A stretch of DNA of 64,000 nt from Phyllobacteriaceae bacterium (GTDB taxonomy: Bacteria > Pseudomonadota > Alphaproteobacteria > Rhizobiales > Rhizobiaceae): assembly GCA_002708825.1 (NCBI GenBank), contig PAPF01000007.1, forward strand, positions 1 through 64,000. Reading direction: 5' to 3'. Numbering within the stretch: position 1 is the stretch's first letter; each line of letters starts with the position of its first letter. The position numbers were made by a program, and so were the translations under genes. The notes under the pieces are model-generated. The model saw only the letters and a list, made by a program, of their open reading frames with translations. It ran no database searches and was not told the origin of the DNA. Shown piece after piece: positions 50,992-61,378 of the stretch.

Positions 50992-52932
50992 TCAGTCCTG
51001 TTCCTGGAACCGCACAAGCACGGTGCCATCCGTCACCTGCGCGCCCTGGGCCGCGACCTCCGCGATCACGCCGTCATGGGGGGCGGCTATGGTGTGCTCC
51101 ATCTTCATGGCCTCCAGCACCAGCAGCGGCTGGCCCTTGGTCACCGTCGCGCCTGCTTCCACGTTCACCAGCTTGACCAGTCCGGGCATGGGGGCGGTCA
51201 GCCGGTCGGCGCCCGCCGCGTCGCCGGCGCCGGCGAACGGATCGCGCAGCGAAAAATCGATGGCATGACCACCAGCGAACACCGTGACATGGCCGGGCCA
51301 GTGCACGGCCGTCCGTGTGCCGAGCGGCAGCGTGACCGGCGGATGATCGCCCACCGAGACCCTGGCCGAGCGGCCGTCCGCCGGCGTCACCCGCGCCGGA
51401 ATCGTCTCCTCGCCCCGCTTCAGTTCGACCATGATGGACAGCGGATGAAAATGGCTGAAACCGGCCAGCGCGTCCCACGGGTCATTGCCGGCAGCCGGCT
51501 TGAGCCCGGAAGCGGCTAGCGCGGCTTCTGCCACCATCGGCGCCGAGGCGTCCGGCTGCGCCACGAGGCTCGCCTGGTCGCGCTCGATCAGCCCGGTGTC
51601 CACGTCCCCGGCGGCAAAGCCGGAATGGCGGGCAAGGGCGGCCAGGAAGCCGGTATTGGCGATGGACCCGGCTACTTGCGTGGCCTCCAGCGCCTCTGCG
51701 AGCCCGTTGAGCGCTGACGTGCGGTCGCCGCCTTGCACGATGAGCTTGGCGATCATCGGGTCGTAGAACGGGCTGATCGCATCGCCCTGTTCCACGCCGC
51801 TGTCGATGCGCACCAGCCCGCCCTTGACCGAAGCCGGGAAGGCGAGGTGATGCAGCGTGCCGATGGCCGGCAGGAAGCCGCGCGCCGGGTCCTCGGCATA
51901 GACGCGTGCCTCGAAGGCATGGCCGCAAAGCGCGATCTCGTCATGTCGGCGCGGCAGCGGTTCGCCAGCGGCCACCCGCAACTGCCACTCGACCAGGTCG
52001 ACGCCGGTGATGCATTCGGTCACCGGATGCTCCACCTGCAGGCGGGTGTTCATCTCCATGAACCAGAAGCCGTCAGGACGCAGCCCGTCCGAGCCGTCGA
52101 CGATGAACTCGATCGTGCCCGCGCCGCGATAGTCGATGGCTTTTGCGGCCTTGACCGCCGCGTCCGTCATCGCCGCGCGCATCTCTTCGGTCATGCCCGG
52201 GGCAGGGGCCTCCTCGATCACCTTCTGGTGGCGGCGTTGCAGGGAACAGTCGCGCTCGAACAGGTGGACGACATTGCCGTGGCTGTCGCCGAAGACCTGC
52301 ACCTCGATATGGCGCGGCTTCTCGATGTATTTCTCCACCAGGACCCGGTCGTCGCCGAAGGCGGCCTTGGATTCGCGCCGCGCCGCCGACAGCGCGTCCT
52401 TGAAATCCTCTGGCCGGTCCACCTTGCGCATGCCCTTGCCGCCGCCGCCGGCCGCCGCCTTGATGAGCACCGGATAGCCGATCTCGCTTGCCTTGGTGGC
52501 CAGCACCACCAGTTCCTGCGCGTCGCCGTGATAGCCCGGAACCACCGGCACGCCGGCCTTTTCCATCAGCCGCTTGGCCGCGTCCTTCAGGCCCATGGCG
52601 CGAATGGATGCTGCCGAAGGGCCGATGAAGACGAGGCCGGCCGCTTCCACCTTCTCCACGAAGCCGGGATTTTCCGACAGGAAGCCGTAGCCCGGATGGA
52701 TGGCCTGGGCGCCCGTGGCCTGCGCCGCCGCGATGATGCGCTCGGCGACAAGATAGCTTTCCGCCGCTGCCGCCGGGCCGATAGGCATCGCTTCGTCGGC
52801 CATGCGCACATGCAGCGCGTTGCTGTCGGCGTCGGAATGGACCGCGACGGTGGCAATGCCCATGCGCCGCGCGGTCCTGATGATGCGGCAGGCGATCTCG
52901 CCGCGATTGGCGATGAGGATCTTGGTGAACAT
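50992..52932 (-). CDS. mccA: 3-methylcrotonyl-CoA carboxylase alpha subunit
   Basis: The 646-aa biotin-dependent subunit has a biotin carboxylase domain at residues 1-~450 (ILIANRGEIACRIIRTARRM start; GGGGKGMR ATP loop; EMNTRLQVEHPVTE). A linker leads to a biotinyl domain at the C-terminus with the biotinylation lysine in VLEAMKMEHT. It pairs with the adjacent MccB in leucine breakdown. Gene context with isovaleryl-CoA dehydrogenase favours methylcrotonyl-CoA over propionyl-CoA as substrate. Confidence 0.93.
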   Translation of the reverse strand: MFTKILIANRGEIACRIIRTARRMGIATVAVHSDADSNALHVRMADEAMPIGPAAAAESYLVAERIIAAAQATGAQAIHPGYGFLSENPGFVEKVEAAGLVFIGPSAASIRAMGLKDAAKRLMEKAGVPVVPGYHGDAQELVVLATKASEIGYPVLIKAAAGGGGKGMRKVDRPEDFKDALSAARRESKAAFGDDRVLVEKYIEKPRHIEVQVFGDSHGNVVHLFERDCSLQRRHQKVIEEAPAPGMTEEMRAAMTDAAVKAAKAIDYRGAGTIEFIVDGSDGLRPDGFWFMEMNTRLQVEHPVTECITGVDLVEWQLRVAAGEPLPRRHDEIALCGHAFEARVYAEDPARGFLPAIGTLHHLAFPASVKGGLVRIDSGVEQGDAISPFYDPMIAKLIVQGGDRTSALNGLAEALEATQVAGSIANTGFLAALARHSGFAAGDVDTGLIERDQASLVAQPDASAPMVAEAALAASGLKPAAGNDPWDALAGFSHFHPLSIMVELKRGEETIPARVTPADGRSARVSVGDHPPVTLPLGTRTAVHWPGHVTVFAGGHAIDFSLRDPFAGAGDAAGADRLTAPMPGLVKLVNVEAGATVTKGQPLLVLEAMKMEHTIAAPHDGVIAEVAAQGAQVTDGTVLVRFQEQD

Positions 52933-52942
52933 GGGTCTCTCC

Positions 52943-54550
52943 TCACATCCTGAACACGCCGAACTTCGTTTCCTCCACCGGCGCGTTGAGCGCGGCGGAG
53001 AGCGAAAGGCCGATCACGTCGCGCGTCTTGGCCGGGTCGATGATGCCGTCGTCCCACAGCCGGGCCGACGAATAGAGCGGATGGCCCTCGCGCTCGTATT
53101 TCTCAAGGATCGGCGCGCGGAAGTCCGCCTCCTCTTGCGCGCTCCAGGTGCCGCCCTTGCGCTCGATCCCCTCGCGCTTGACGAGCGCCAGCACGGTGGC
53201 CGCCTGTTCCCCGCCCATTACCGAGATGCGCGCGTTCGGCCACATCCACAGGAAGCGCGGTGAATAGGCCCGCCCGCACATGCCGTAATTGCCCGCGCCG
53301 AACGAGCCGCCGATGATGACGGTCACCTTCGGCACTTTCGCCGTGGCCACCGCCGTCACCAGCTTGGCGCCGTCCTTGGCGATGCCGCCGGCCTCGTATT
53401 TGCGGCCAACCATGAAGCCGGTGATGTTCTGCAGGAAGACCAGCGGAATCCGGCGCTGGCAGCATAGTTCGATGAAATGCGCGCCCTTCTGCGCGCTTTC
53501 CGAAAACAGCACGCCATTGTTGGCGATGATGCCGACGGGAATGCCGTGCACATGGGCAAAGCCGGTGACGAGCGTCGTGCCGTAATTGGCCTTGAACTCA
53601 TCGAATTCGGATCCGTCCACGGTCCGCGCGATCACCTCGCGCACGTCGAACGGTTTCGACAGGCTCTGCGGCACGATGCCGTAAAGCTCGCCTGGCGCGT
53701 GAAGCGGCGGAATCGGATCGCGGAGGACCAGGTTCATCTGCTTGCGGCGGTTGAGGTTTTTCACGATGCGCCGCACCATGGCCAGCGCGTGGTAATCGTC
53801 CTGCGCGTAATGGTCGGCGACGCCGGATTCGCGCGTGTGCAGGTCCGCACCACCCAGGTCCTCCGCCGAGACGTCCTCGCCCGTCGCTGCCTTCACCAGT
53901 GGCGGGCCGCCCAGGAAGATGGTGGCCTGCTTGCGCACCATGATCGTCTCGTCGCTCATGGCCGGCACATAGGCCCCGCCGGCCGTGCAGGACCCCATCA
54001 CGCAGGCGATCTGCGGTATGCCCCTGGCGCTCATGTTGGCCTGGTTGAAGAAGATGCGCCCGAAATGGTCGCGGTCCGGGAACACCTCGTCCTGGTTGGG
54101 CAGGTTGGCGCCGCCCGAATCGACCAGGTAGATGCAGGGCAGGTTGTTCTGCTCGGCGATTTCCTGGGCACGCAGGTGCTTCTTGACCGTCAGCGGGTAA
54201 TAGGTGCCACCCTTCACCGTGGCGTCGTTCACCACGATCATGCACTCGGTGCCCTCCACGCGGCCGACACCGCAGATGAGGCCGGCGGACGCGATGTCGC
54301 CGCCATACATGTCCCAGGCCGCGAACTGGCCCACTTCGAGGAAGGGCGAACCCGGATCGATCAGCGCCGCCAGCCGCTCGCGCGGCAGCAGCTTGCCGCG
54401 CTCAACGTGTCGGTCGCGCGCGTGGTCGGGCCCGCCGCGTTCGATGGTGGCGGCCTTGGCGGTAAGGTCGTCGACAAGCGCGCGCATGGCTTGCGCATTG
54501 GCCTTGAAATCGTCGGTGGCGGTTGCAACGGCAGAGGTGAGGGCGGGCAT
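52943..54550 (-). CDS. mccB: 3-methylcrotonyl-CoA carboxylase beta subunit
   Basis: The 535-aa carboxyltransferase transfers CO2 from carboxybiotin to 3-methylcrotonyl-CoA. The blocks '[19 protein letters not shown]', '[14 protein letters not shown]' and [17 protein letters not shown] are typical of MccB. It lies 10 bp upstream of mccA in the same operon. Confidence 0.94.
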   Translation of the reverse strand: MPALTSAVATATDDFKANAQAMRALVDDLTAKAATIERGGPDHARDRHVERGKLLPRERLAALIDPGSPFLEVGQFAAWDMYGGDIASAGLICGVGRVEGTECMIVVNDATVKGGTYYPLTVKKHLRAQEIAEQNNLPCIYLVDSGGANLPNQDEVFPDRDHFGRIFFNQANMSARGIPQIACVMGSCTAGGAYVPAMSDETIMVRKQATIFLGGPPLVKAATGEDVSAEDLGGADLHTRESGVADHYAQDDYHALAMVRRIVKNLNRRKQMNLVLRDPIPPLHAPGELYGIVPQSLSKPFDVREVIARTVDGSEFDEFKANYGTTLVTGFAHVHGIPVGIIANNGVLFSESAQKGAHFIELCCQRRIPLVFLQNITGFMVGRKYEAGGIAKDGAKLVTAVATAKVPKVTVIIGGSFGAGNYGMCGRAYSPRFLWMWPNARISVMGGEQAATVLALVKREGIERKGGTWSAQEEADFRAPILEKYEREGHPLYSSARLWDDGIIDPAKTRDVIGLSLSAALNAPVEETKFGVFRM

Positions 54551-54564
54551 GTGGCTTTCCCTGT

Positions 54565-55452
54565 TCAGCTATTCCTGCGGGCGATCCAGACCGTCTGGCC
54601 GACGGCCGGCAACGGTCCTTCCGCGATGTCGAAATGGGGTGTCAGCAGGCCGCGGACATAGGCGTGGGGATGATAGGCGACGAAGGTGCGGCCGCCTTCC
54701 TTGACCCGGTCGCGCACGACCAGTTCGCCGGCGTCGAAACGGGCCCGTTCCTCCGGCAGCAATCCGCCGGCCTGGTCGGGGCCGTGAAACGAGGCCAGCA
54801 ATATGCCGCCGGGCTTCAGCACGCGCGCCAGTTCGCCGGCCCACGCCCGGTGCGCGGACTCCGACAGGTGCGTGAAGACGGAGATGCAATAGAGTCCGTC
54901 GAATGTGCCCTCCGCGGCCGGCAAGGGCGGCATCAGGCCGTTCAGCGCGAAGGTGGCGTCCGGAACATGGTTCCGGCACCAGTCGATGGCGGCCGGGTTG
55001 TAGTCGAAGCCGGTCATGCGGAAATGGCCCGGCATGGCCCGGACCAGCCGCCCAAGGCCGCAGCCCCATTCCGCGACGTCCAGCCCGGACAGGCCCGAAT
55101 GGCGTTCGATCAGCGCCGCGATCTGGCCGGCATGGTTGGCCCCGCTCTCGGCATAATGCCGGTAGGAGGTGTGGGCATACATGTCATGCATCCACCACAA
55201 GGGCGGGGCCTCGAAACCTGGATTGACCCTGAGCCACGCCGCGTTGTCGCGGCGCGTGGCGAGCGCCGAACGGGCGAAGCGGAACGCCTCGGCCAGGGGC
55301 AGCAGGCCTGCCTTGCGCGCCGCCGAAACAAGTCTCTGCTTTCCCTGGCCCAAGGTTGCGGCTCCGTGTGAGGCGATTCGGCGAGGTTCCCACAAGGCCG
55401 GTGCCGCGTCGAGCCTTGCCGTTGTCTGCAATGCGCCGGACAAGCCCGTCAC
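54565..55452 (-). CDS. SAM-dependent methyltransferase inside the leucine operon
   Basis: The 295-aa protein has a class I methyltransferase core (AdoMet loop [19 protein letters not shown]; '[15 protein letters not shown]'). It starts with GTG overlapping the stop of the acyl-CoA dehydrogenase (GTGA at 55449-55452) and sits 14 bp before mccB. It is therefore translated with the catabolic genes, although methyl transfer has no place in the known leucine pathway. Substrate unknown. Confidence 0.8.
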   Translation of the reverse strand: MTGLSGALQTTARLDAAPALWEPRRIASHGAATLGQGKQRLVSAARKAGLLPLAEAFRFARSALATRRDNAAWLRVNPGFEAPPLWWMHDMYAHTSYRHYAESGANHAGQIAALIERHSGLSGLDVAEWGCGLGRLVRAMPGHFRMTGFDYNPAAIDWCRNHVPDATFALNGLMPPLPAAEGTFDGLYCISVFTHLSESAHRAWAGELARVLKPGGILLASFHGPDQAGGLLPEERARFDAGELVVRDRVKEGGRTFVAYHPHAYVRGLLTPHFDIAEGPLPAVGQTVWIARRNS

Positions 55453-56612
55453 ACCCCCTCCGCCATCATTTCGCGGCCGATCAGCATGCGGCGGATTTCC
55501 GACGTTCCCGCGCCGATCTCGTAGAGCTTGGCGTCGCGCAGCAGCCGCCCGGTCGGATATTCGTTGGTATAGCCGTTGCCGCCGAGAAGCTGGATGGCGT
55601 CCAGCGCGCATTGCGTGGCCTTTTCGGCCGAGAAGAGAACGCAGCCCGCCGCGTCCTTGCGTGTCGTCTCGCCCCGGTCGCAGGCCGCGGCCACCGCATA
55701 GACATAGGCGCGCGCCGCGTTCATCGTGGAATACATGTCGGCCAGCTTGCCCTGGACAAGCTGGAAATTGCCGATCGGCTCGCCGAACTGCTTACGTTCG
55801 TGCACATAGGGCACGACGACGTCGAGACAGGCCGCCATCAGGCCGATGGGCCCGCCCGACAGCACCACGCGCTCGTAGTCCAGCCCGCTCATCAGCACGG
55901 CCACGCCCTTGCCTTCCTCGCCGAGCACGTTCTCGAAGGGCACTTCCACGTCCTCGAACACCAGTTCGCCGGTATTGGAGCCGCGCATGCCCAGCTTGTC
56001 GAGCTTCTGGGCCACCTTGAAGCCCTTCATCTCCTTCTCGACCAGGAAGGCGGTGATCCCCCTGGAATGGGCGGCCATGTCGGTCTTGGCATAGACGACC
56101 AGCGTGTCGGCATCCGGCCCGTTGGTGATCCACATCTTGGAGCCGTTGAGCACGTAGCGGTCGTTCTTCTTGTCGGCGCGCAGCTTCATGCCCACCACAT
56201 CGGAACCAGCGCCCGGCTCGCTCATCGCCAGCGCGCCCACATGCTCGCCCGAGCACAGCTTCGGCAGGTATTTCTCCTTCTGCTCCGCCGTGCCCCAGCG
56301 GTTGATCTGGTTGACGCAGAGATTGGAATGGGCGCCGTAGGAGAGGCCGACCGAGGCCGAGGCCCGGCTGATTTCCTCGATGGCCACCGTATGCGCCAGG
56401 TAGGTCAGGCCCGAACCGCCATAATCCGGGTCGGCGGTCACGCCGAGCAGGCCGAGCGCGCCGAACTCCTTCCATAGATGGGCCGGGAAGTTGTCCTCCC
56501 GGTCGATCTGCGCGGCCAGCGGCGCGATCTTGTCCTGCGCGAAACGGTGCACCATCTCGCGCAGTGCCTCGATCTCCTCACCAAGTCCGAATTTCATGGA
56601 ATGATGATACAT
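55449..56612 (-). CDS. Isovaleryl-CoA dehydrogenase
   Basis: The 387-aa acyl-CoA dehydrogenase converts isovaleryl-CoA to 3-methylcrotonyl-CoA. The segment [20 protein letters not shown] carries the catalytic Glu at the IVD-specific position rather than the usual C-terminal one. Neighbouring mccAB confirm the pathway. The ATG at 56612 is chosen because GGAGGAG lies ~7 nt upstream; it overlaps the 3' end of the TetR gene by 35 bp. Confidence 0.94.
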   Translation of the reverse strand: MYHHSMKFGLGEEIEALREMVHRFAQDKIAPLAAQIDREDNFPAHLWKEFGALGLLGVTADPDYGGSGLTYLAHTVAIEEISRASASVGLSYGAHSNLCVNQINRWGTAEQKEKYLPKLCSGEHVGALAMSEPGAGSDVVGMKLRADKKNDRYVLNGSKMWITNGPDADTLVVYAKTDMAAHSRGITAFLVEKEMKGFKVAQKLDKLGMRGSNTGELVFEDVEVPFENVLGEEGKGVAVLMSGLDYERVVLSGGPIGLMAACLDVVVPYVHERKQFGEPIGNFQLVQGKLADMYSTMNAARAYVYAVAAACDRGETTRKDAAGCVLFSAEKATQCALDAIQLLGGNGYTNEYPTGRLLRDAKLYEIGAGTSEIRRMLIGREMMAEGV

Positions 56613-57216
56613 TGCGGTGCTCCTCCGAAGCGCCGACGAGGCGCAGGGTCATGGTCTGGTAGGTGTTGGTCACGTCGTCGATGGAAAGCCGGTCGTCGGG
56701 CCGGAACCATACGATGACGCCGGTAATCATCTGGATGATCGCCATGGAGGTCAGCGTCACGTCCTCGACGGCGAAGACCCCGGCCTCCTGGCCCTCGCGC
56801 AGGATGGCGCGCAGTTCCTTTTCATAGGCCGAGCGCATCTTCAGGATCTCGCTCAGGTGATCGTGCGAGAGGCTGCGCAATTCCATGTTGGAGACATGGG
56901 TCGCGTGCCGCCGCTCCACATGGAAACGCACATGGTTGGCGATGAATGCCAGCAGCCGGGCGCGCGGACCGCCATTGGCGGGCAGGGCGGCCTTCAGCGA
57001 TTCCGCCAGCCCTTCCATGTGGTCGCGCATCAGCTTGAAGAGAAGGTCTTCCTTGGCCGGAAAATAGCGGTAGAGCGCCGCCGCCTGCACGCCGACCTCC
57101 GCGGCAAGCTGGCGCATCGTCACGGCCTCGAACCCGTGATGCGCGATCAGCGGCGCGGCAGCCTCGCGGATCGCCGCTTCTGTCCTCTCCCCGTCCGATC
57201 CGGCCGTGCGCGCCAT
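56578..57216 (-). CDS. TetR-family regulator of the leucine operon
   Basis: The 212-aa protein has an N-terminal helix-turn-helix ([40 protein letters not shown]), then a ligand domain with a C-terminal hydrophobic helix. It is the first gene of the operon and overlaps the dehydrogenase gene. A near-perfect 22-bp palindrome lies 23 bp upstream, so it probably represses its own operon and is released by an acyl-CoA or branched-chain acid. Confidence 0.9.
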   Translation of the reverse strand: MARTAGSDGERTEAAIREAAAPLIAHHGFEAVTMRQLAAEVGVQAAALYRYFPAKEDLLFKLMRDHMEGLAESLKAALPANGGPRARLLAFIANHVRFHVERRHATHVSNMELRSLSHDHLSEILKMRSAYEKELRAILREGQEAGVFAVEDVTLTSMAIIQMITGVIVWFRPDDRLSIDDVTNTYQTMTLRLVGASEEHRNVSSFHEIRTW

Positions 57217-57238
57217 GGCTCCTCCTGTCGACGGTTAT

Positions 57239-57260
57239 TAATAAAACGAACGTTTAATTA
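57239..57260. promoter_or_regulatory. TetR operator palindrome
   Basis: TAAT-A-AAACG-AA-CGTTT-A-ATTA: ten-base arms around an AA centre with a single mismatch. The core AACGNNCGTT is typical of TetR regulators of acyl-CoA catabolism. It lies in the 152-bp gap between the divergent TetR and PfkB-type genes. Confidence 0.75.
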
Positions 57261-57368
57261 TTTCAAGATCTCTTCGCACGGTGCCGCAATTTGCATGTAC
57301 GGTCATTGCGCCGTCACGGGGGAAGGGTTCACAATGGCGGTCCGACAAACCGCTGGCCGCGACACCCC

Positions 57369-58295
57369 ATGAAGCCTGTTCTCGCCATCGCCCTCAATCC
57401 GACCATCGACGTGGCCTCGCAGGCCAGGCGGGTGCAGCCCACCTTCAAGATACGCACGCGCAACCAGCAGGTCTATCCCGGCGGCGGCGGAACCAATGTC
57501 GCCCGCGTGATCGCCGAACTGGGCGGCAGCGCGGAACTGGCTTACCTGGCGGGCGGCGCCACCGGCCCGGTCTTCGAGGGCCTGCTGGCGGGAACCGGAA
57601 TCACGCTGCACGGTTTTCCGATGCAGGGCGCGGTGCGCATCTCCGTGACGATCTTCGAGGAGGAGACCGGCTTCGAATACCGCGCCGTGCCGGAGGGCCC
57701 GGAGGTGACCGGGGCCGAACTGGAACCGGTCTTCGATCTCGTGCGGAGCGTCAGGCAAGGCTACATCGTCGCCTCCGGCAGCCTGCCGCGCGGCTGCCCC
57801 GCCGATGCCTATGCCCGCATGGCCATGATTGCGGAGGCCAACGGCGTCCCGTTCGTGCTCGATACATCCGGCGAGGCGCTGACGCAGACCCTTGAAAAAG
57901 CGAAGGTTTTCCTGCTGAAGCCAAGCATTGGCGAGTTGTCTGCCCATGCCGGGCGCAAGCTCGACGAGGATGGCGCTGTCGAGGTTGCCTCGGCCATCGT
58001 CGAATCGGGCGCGGCGGAGAACATCGCCGTGACCATGGGCCGCGACGGCGCCTTCCTGGCAAGCCGCGACGGCGTGATCCGCCGGCCGCCGGTGCACGTG
58101 AAGACCCAATCGGCCGTTGGCGCCGGGGACAGTTTCCTCGCTGCCATGGTGTTCAGGCTGGCTTCGGGCGCGGCCATGCAGGAAGCCTTCGAATACGGTC
58201 TCGCCGCCGGCGCGGCAGCCGCCATGACGCCGGGCACGGTGCTGTGCCGGAGGGCCGATGTGGAAGCCCTCTATGCCGGGATGCTTGCGCGCTGA
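57369..58295 (+). CDS. PfkB-family hexose (phospho)kinase
   Basis: The 308-aa ribokinase-fold kinase is of the 1-phosphofructokinase/tagatose-6-phosphate kinase type. It starts MKPVLAIALNPTIDVASQ and has the sugar-site 'VYPGGGGTNVARVIAELGG' and the ATP/catalytic motif GAGDSF with Asp254 as base. The ATG at 57369 gives the family N-terminus; the frame upstream has no ribosome site. The exact sugar phosphate is uncertain. Confidence 0.9.
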   Translation: MKPVLAIALNPTIDVASQARRVQPTFKIRTRNQQVYPGGGGTNVARVIAELGGSAELAYLAGGATGPVFEGLLAGTGITLHGFPMQGAVRISVTIFEEETGFEYRAVPEGPEVTGAELEPVFDLVRSVRQGYIVASGSLPRGCPADAYARMAMIAEANGVPFVLDTSGEALTQTLEKAKVFLLKPSIGELSAHAGRKLDEDGAVEVASAIVESGAAENIAVTMGRDGAFLASRDGVIRRPPVHVKTQSAVGAGDSFLAAMVFRLASGAAMQEAFEYGLAAGAAAAMTPGTVLCRRADVEALYAGMLAR

Positions 58296-58306
58296 ACCGC
58301 TGCGGC

Positions 58307-59419
58307 TCAGGCGGCCGCAGCCGCCAGCGTGTCGGCGAGTGCCGCGGCGAACAGGTCGAGTTCTGCGTCCGGCCCGCAGGAAATGCGGATGCAGCGGTCC
58401 AGCCCCGGCGCCATGGGCTTGCGCGCGAATACGCCGCGCTCCACCAGCCCGCTCATCACCGACAGCGCAAACGCGCCGTCGCGCCCGCAATCGATGGTGA
58501 CGAAATTCGTCGCCGAGGGCAGGGCGCAGAGCCCGTTCCGGGCCGCGATGCCGGCGATGATGCCGCGCGCCCGTTCCACATTGGCGATGGTTCCGGCCAG
58601 ATGGTCGCTGTCGCCGAGCGCCGCCATGCAGGCCGCCTGCGCCATGCGCGTGATTCCGAAATGGTTGCGCACCTTGTCGAAGGCGGAAATGGCCTCCGCC
58701 TCGCCGATGCAATAGCCGCAACGCAGGCCCGCCAGCCCGTAAGCCTTTGAAAACGTGCGCATCCGCAGCACGTTCGGGCGCGCCGTGTCGAGCCCGGGCA
58801 TGGTGCCGGCGGGTGCGAACTCGCCATAGGCCTCATCCAGCACCAGCATGGTGGTTTCCGGCAGCGCCTCGATGAAGGCCTGCACCGCGTCTGCCGCGTG
58901 CCAGCTTGCCATGGGATTGTCGGGATTGGCGAAATAGACAAGGCCCGCGCCCTCGCGCTTCACCGCGTCGAGCAGCGCCTGCGGATCTTCCCGGTCGCCC
59001 GCATAGGGCACGGTGACGAGCCGCCCGCCGAAACCGCTGACATGATAGTTGAATGTCGGATAGGCGCCGAGCGAGGTGACGACCGGCTGCCCCGGCTCCA
59101 CATATTGCCGCACGACGATGCCGAGCAGCCCGTCAATGCCTTCGCCCACCATCACGTTCTGCGCGGCAACGCCCAGATGCACGGCCAGCGCCTGGCGCAG
59201 GTCGTGGTTTTCCGGGTCGCAATATTTCCACATCCCGGGCGCCGCCGCCGCCATCGCGGCAATGGCCTTGGGCGAGGGGCCGAACCCGTTCTCGTTGGCG
59301 CCGAGCCGCGCCGCGAAGGGCCGCCCGCGCGCCCGCTCCTGCGTTTCCGGGCCCACGAAGGGCACGGTTGCGGGCAGGGATTGCACCAGCGGTGTGGTTT
59401 GCGGGCGAAGCGTCATCAT
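58307..59419 (-). CDS. Histidinol-phosphate-type aminotransferase
   Basis: The 370-aa PLP-dependent class I/II aminotransferase is HisC-like. Features are 'LGANENGFGPSPKAIAAMA', VGEGIDGLLG, the Asp of VLDEAYGEF and the PLP lysine in RTFSKAYGLAGLRCGY. No other his genes are near, so it may be a second HisC or act on another aromatic or imidazole amino acid. It converges with the PfkB gene. Confidence 0.88.
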   Translation of the reverse strand: MMTLRPQTTPLVQSLPATVPFVGPETQERARGRPFAARLGANENGFGPSPKAIAAMAAAAPGMWKYCDPENHDLRQALAVHLGVAAQNVMVGEGIDGLLGIVVRQYVEPGQPVVTSLGAYPTFNYHVSGFGGRLVTVPYAGDREDPQALLDAVKREGAGLVYFANPDNPMASWHAADAVQAFIEALPETTMLVLDEAYGEFAPAGTMPGLDTARPNVLRMRTFSKAYGLAGLRCGYCIGEAEAISAFDKVRNHFGITRMAQAACMAALGDSDHLAGTIANVERARGIIAGIAARNGLCALPSATNFVTIDCGRDGAFALSVMSGLVERGVFARKPMAPGLDRCIRISCGPDAELDLFAAALADTLAAAAA

Positions 59420-59539
59420 GGCGTGATCCTCCTGGCCGCTCCCGCTTTACCAAGCTGCGCGCCGCGCCGGAAGCGCCAAATGAGAAATGGGCTTGCCCAG
59501 AAAGGAACACGGGGCAGTCCCGCAATCCAATTGCGGCAC

Positions 59540-59577
59540 AAAAAAACGGGCGCCCCGAAAAGAAAACGGGGCGCCCG
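59540..59577 (-). terminator. Porin 1 terminator
   Basis: On the minus strand CGGGCGCCCCG - 9 nt - CGGGGCGCCCG followed by seven T: perfect 11-bp stem, ~40 bp after the porin stop. Confidence 0.93.
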
Positions 59578-59613
59578 AAAGCGCCCCGCGATCTGTTTCA
59601 ACCGGACTTCTGA

Positions 59614-60756
59614 TTAGAAGTAGCGGGTGAAGCGGATGAAGCCGGAGAACGTGCCGCTGACGCCAGCGACGTCGACGTCCTGGTAGGCCAGTTCGGAGCG
59701 GACTTCGAAGTTCTGAACCGGGGTCCAGACCATCGACAGTTCGGTCGCCCACGTGTCAACACCGGTGTTGATGTTGGTGGCGGCGAAGTAGTGGTCGTTG
59801 TTGTACTGGAACGCCAGCGAAGCCGAGAAGGTCGACGTGAAGACGTGGTTGTACGAAGCCAGGATCGACCATTCGGCCGCACCGAAGCCACCGCCGAGGC
59901 GGGCAACGCCGTAGGAGTTGTCGCCGGAAGCGTAGTAACCGATCAGGCGCAGGTTGGAGCCGTTCATGTTCGGAATGTTGTACTGCATGCCGACCGAAGC
60001 GGACCACTCGTCCTGACGGCCAGCCAGGAGCGACATGTCGGAGTCGTAACCGATCTTGGCCCACACGGCGCCCCAACCGGCGTTGTAGGAGACCTTACCG
60101 ACCACATCCGGAACCCAATCGGCGGCAGCAGCAGCACCGGCGGTGCCGATGGCGCCATCGTCGTCATGCTCCAGAGAGAGCGTGGCGGCGAAGCCGTTGC
60201 CGGAGAAGGTGTAGGCGATCAGGTGACGCTGCTGGTAGCCGTAGTACATGCCCGTCCAGGAGTGCGAACCCCAGTTGGACGCGCCGCCGTTCTGGGTCTG
60301 GGCCCAGGCCGACTCGGTGTAACCGATGCGCAGGCCGCCGAGCTCGAGGAAGGCCTGGTCGAACGTGACGTTGCCGTCAGCGTTGGTGCCCCAGGTGCCC
60401 TGCAGGCGCAGGTAGGAACGCAGCGTGCCCCACTCGGTGTCCGAACGGGCGTCGATGTTCAGACGGCCACGGGTCAGGACGTTGTAGCCGTTGTTCAGCG
60501 CGAAGCCGTAGTGGTAGGACGGAGCGTCCGTAACGGCGTTGTTGCGGCCGTGACCGCCAACCTGCATCCAGACATAGCCGGAGATGGACAGGCAGGTCTC
60601 GGTGCCCGGGATGTAGTAGAAGCCGGCGCCGTAGGCATCGCAGACGCGGACATATTCAACCGGCTCGGGCTCATAGACGACAGCGTCGGCAGCCTGGGCG
60701 CCGGAAACCGCGACGAGAGCCGCAGCGGAGCCGAGAAGAAGGCTCTTGATGTTCAT
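59614..60756 (-). CDS. Omp2-type outer membrane porin (copy 1)
   Basis: The 380-aa porin is of the rhizobial/Brucella Omp2 family. The signal peptide begins MNIKSLLLGSAAALVAVSGA. The mature N-terminus ADAVVYEPEPVEYVRVCDAY contains one of the two conserved cysteines, with the second in PGTETCLSISG. Sixteen or so beta strands follow and the last residue is Phe (RFTRYF), the outer-membrane sorting signal. It faces away from an almost identical type of gene at 61904, with tRNA-Ser and tandem repeats between them. Confidence 0.95.
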   Translation of the reverse strand: MNIKSLLLGSAAALVAVSGAQAADAVVYEPEPVEYVRVCDAYGAGFYYIPGTETCLSISGYVWMQVGGHGRNNAVTDAPSYHYGFALNNGYNVLTRGRLNIDARSDTEWGTLRSYLRLQGTWGTNADGNVTFDQAFLELGGLRIGYTESAWAQTQNGGASNWGSHSWTGMYYGYQQRHLIAYTFSGNGFAATLSLEHDDDGAIGTAGAAAAADWVPDVVGKVSYNAGWGAVWAKIGYDSDMSLLAGRQDEWSASVGMQYNIPNMNGSNLRLIGYYASGDNSYGVARLGGGFGAAEWSILASYNHVFTSTFSASLAFQYNNDHYFAATNINTGVDTWATELSMVWTPVQNFEVRSELAYQDVDVAGVSGTFSGFIRFTRYF

Positions 60757-61283
60757 TGTTGACCTCCAGTCAAAGTTAAAAACGGGTCTGGGTACTTTAG
60801 CTGAAGGACAGCGTTTCCCTGCCCCATCCCCAATGTGCCGAAAAAGACGCGCTGTCCGCGCCCCTTCTTCGAGGCCGACAATACGCATGGCGTTTGCCCG
60901 TTCAACAAAGAACATCGCCTCGAAGGCCGGGCCAGATGCCGATGCACCCCTCTTGTTGCACAAAAGACACGCTTTCGGGGGTGGCGGTAACGCGTTGTTA
61001 ACGAACGAAGCGATTTCCGGGCTTTGCGTGATGGCCCTGCCTGGCGGCAAACCGGGCCTTTCCGGCGAGAATCCCGGATTCGCTCACAGAATCACGTTCC
61101 GCGCCCCACGCGGCTTCCATTGCGCCTGGTCCGGCGTGTCCCCGAGGCAGGGGGCTTCAAGCGACGCGGTGGCCCCGCCGCGCGGGAACAAGGAACGCGT
61201 GCGCGAGGGGTGGCAAGAAAATGGCGGGCGGGCGCAATGCCTTGTTGATTCTCCGGGGGCTTTTCTTTATCCACCGGCGCTGT
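60757..61283. other. Intergenic region between porin 1 and tRNA-Ser
   Basis: 527 bp. It holds the porin 1 leader (SD hairpin at 60759-60773) and presumably its promoter. An open frame across it overlaps the tRNA and is not credible. Nothing else is recognised. Confidence 0.5.
60759..60773 (-). promoter_or_regulatory. Porin 1 ribosome-site hairpin
   Basis: On the minus strand TTGAC - TGGAG - GTCAA places the Shine-Dalgarno sequence in a small stem-loop 2 bases before the ATG. The same element, one pair longer, precedes porin 2. Confidence 0.5.
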
Positions 61284-61373
61284 GGAGAGGTGGCCGAGTG
61301 GTCGAAGGCGCTCCCCTGCTAAGGGAGTAGACGGGAAACCGTCTCGAGGGTTCGAATCCCTTCCTCTCCGCCA
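61284..61373 (+). tRNA. tRNA-Ser (anticodon GCT)
   Basis: The acceptor stem GGAGAGG/CCTCTCC closes the molecule. The anticodon arm CTCCC-CTGCTAA-GGGAG has anticodon GCT at 61318-61320. The long class II variable arm (ACGGGAAACCGT) is typical of tRNA-Ser. The T loop is TTCGAAT, and the CCA end is encoded. It reads AGC/AGU codons. Confidence 0.97.
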
Positions 61374-61378
61374 TTTCT

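Noticed and set aside
60746-61330. 194-aa plus-strand ORF between porin 1 and the repeat
   Set aside because: Overlaps the porin 1 start and the tRNA-Ser gene and has no protein-like composition.
61284-61373. tRNA-Ser as the attachment site of the recombinase at 63457
   Set aside because: No second copy of the tRNA 3' end lies in the window and a porin gene separates the two; it could not be supported.
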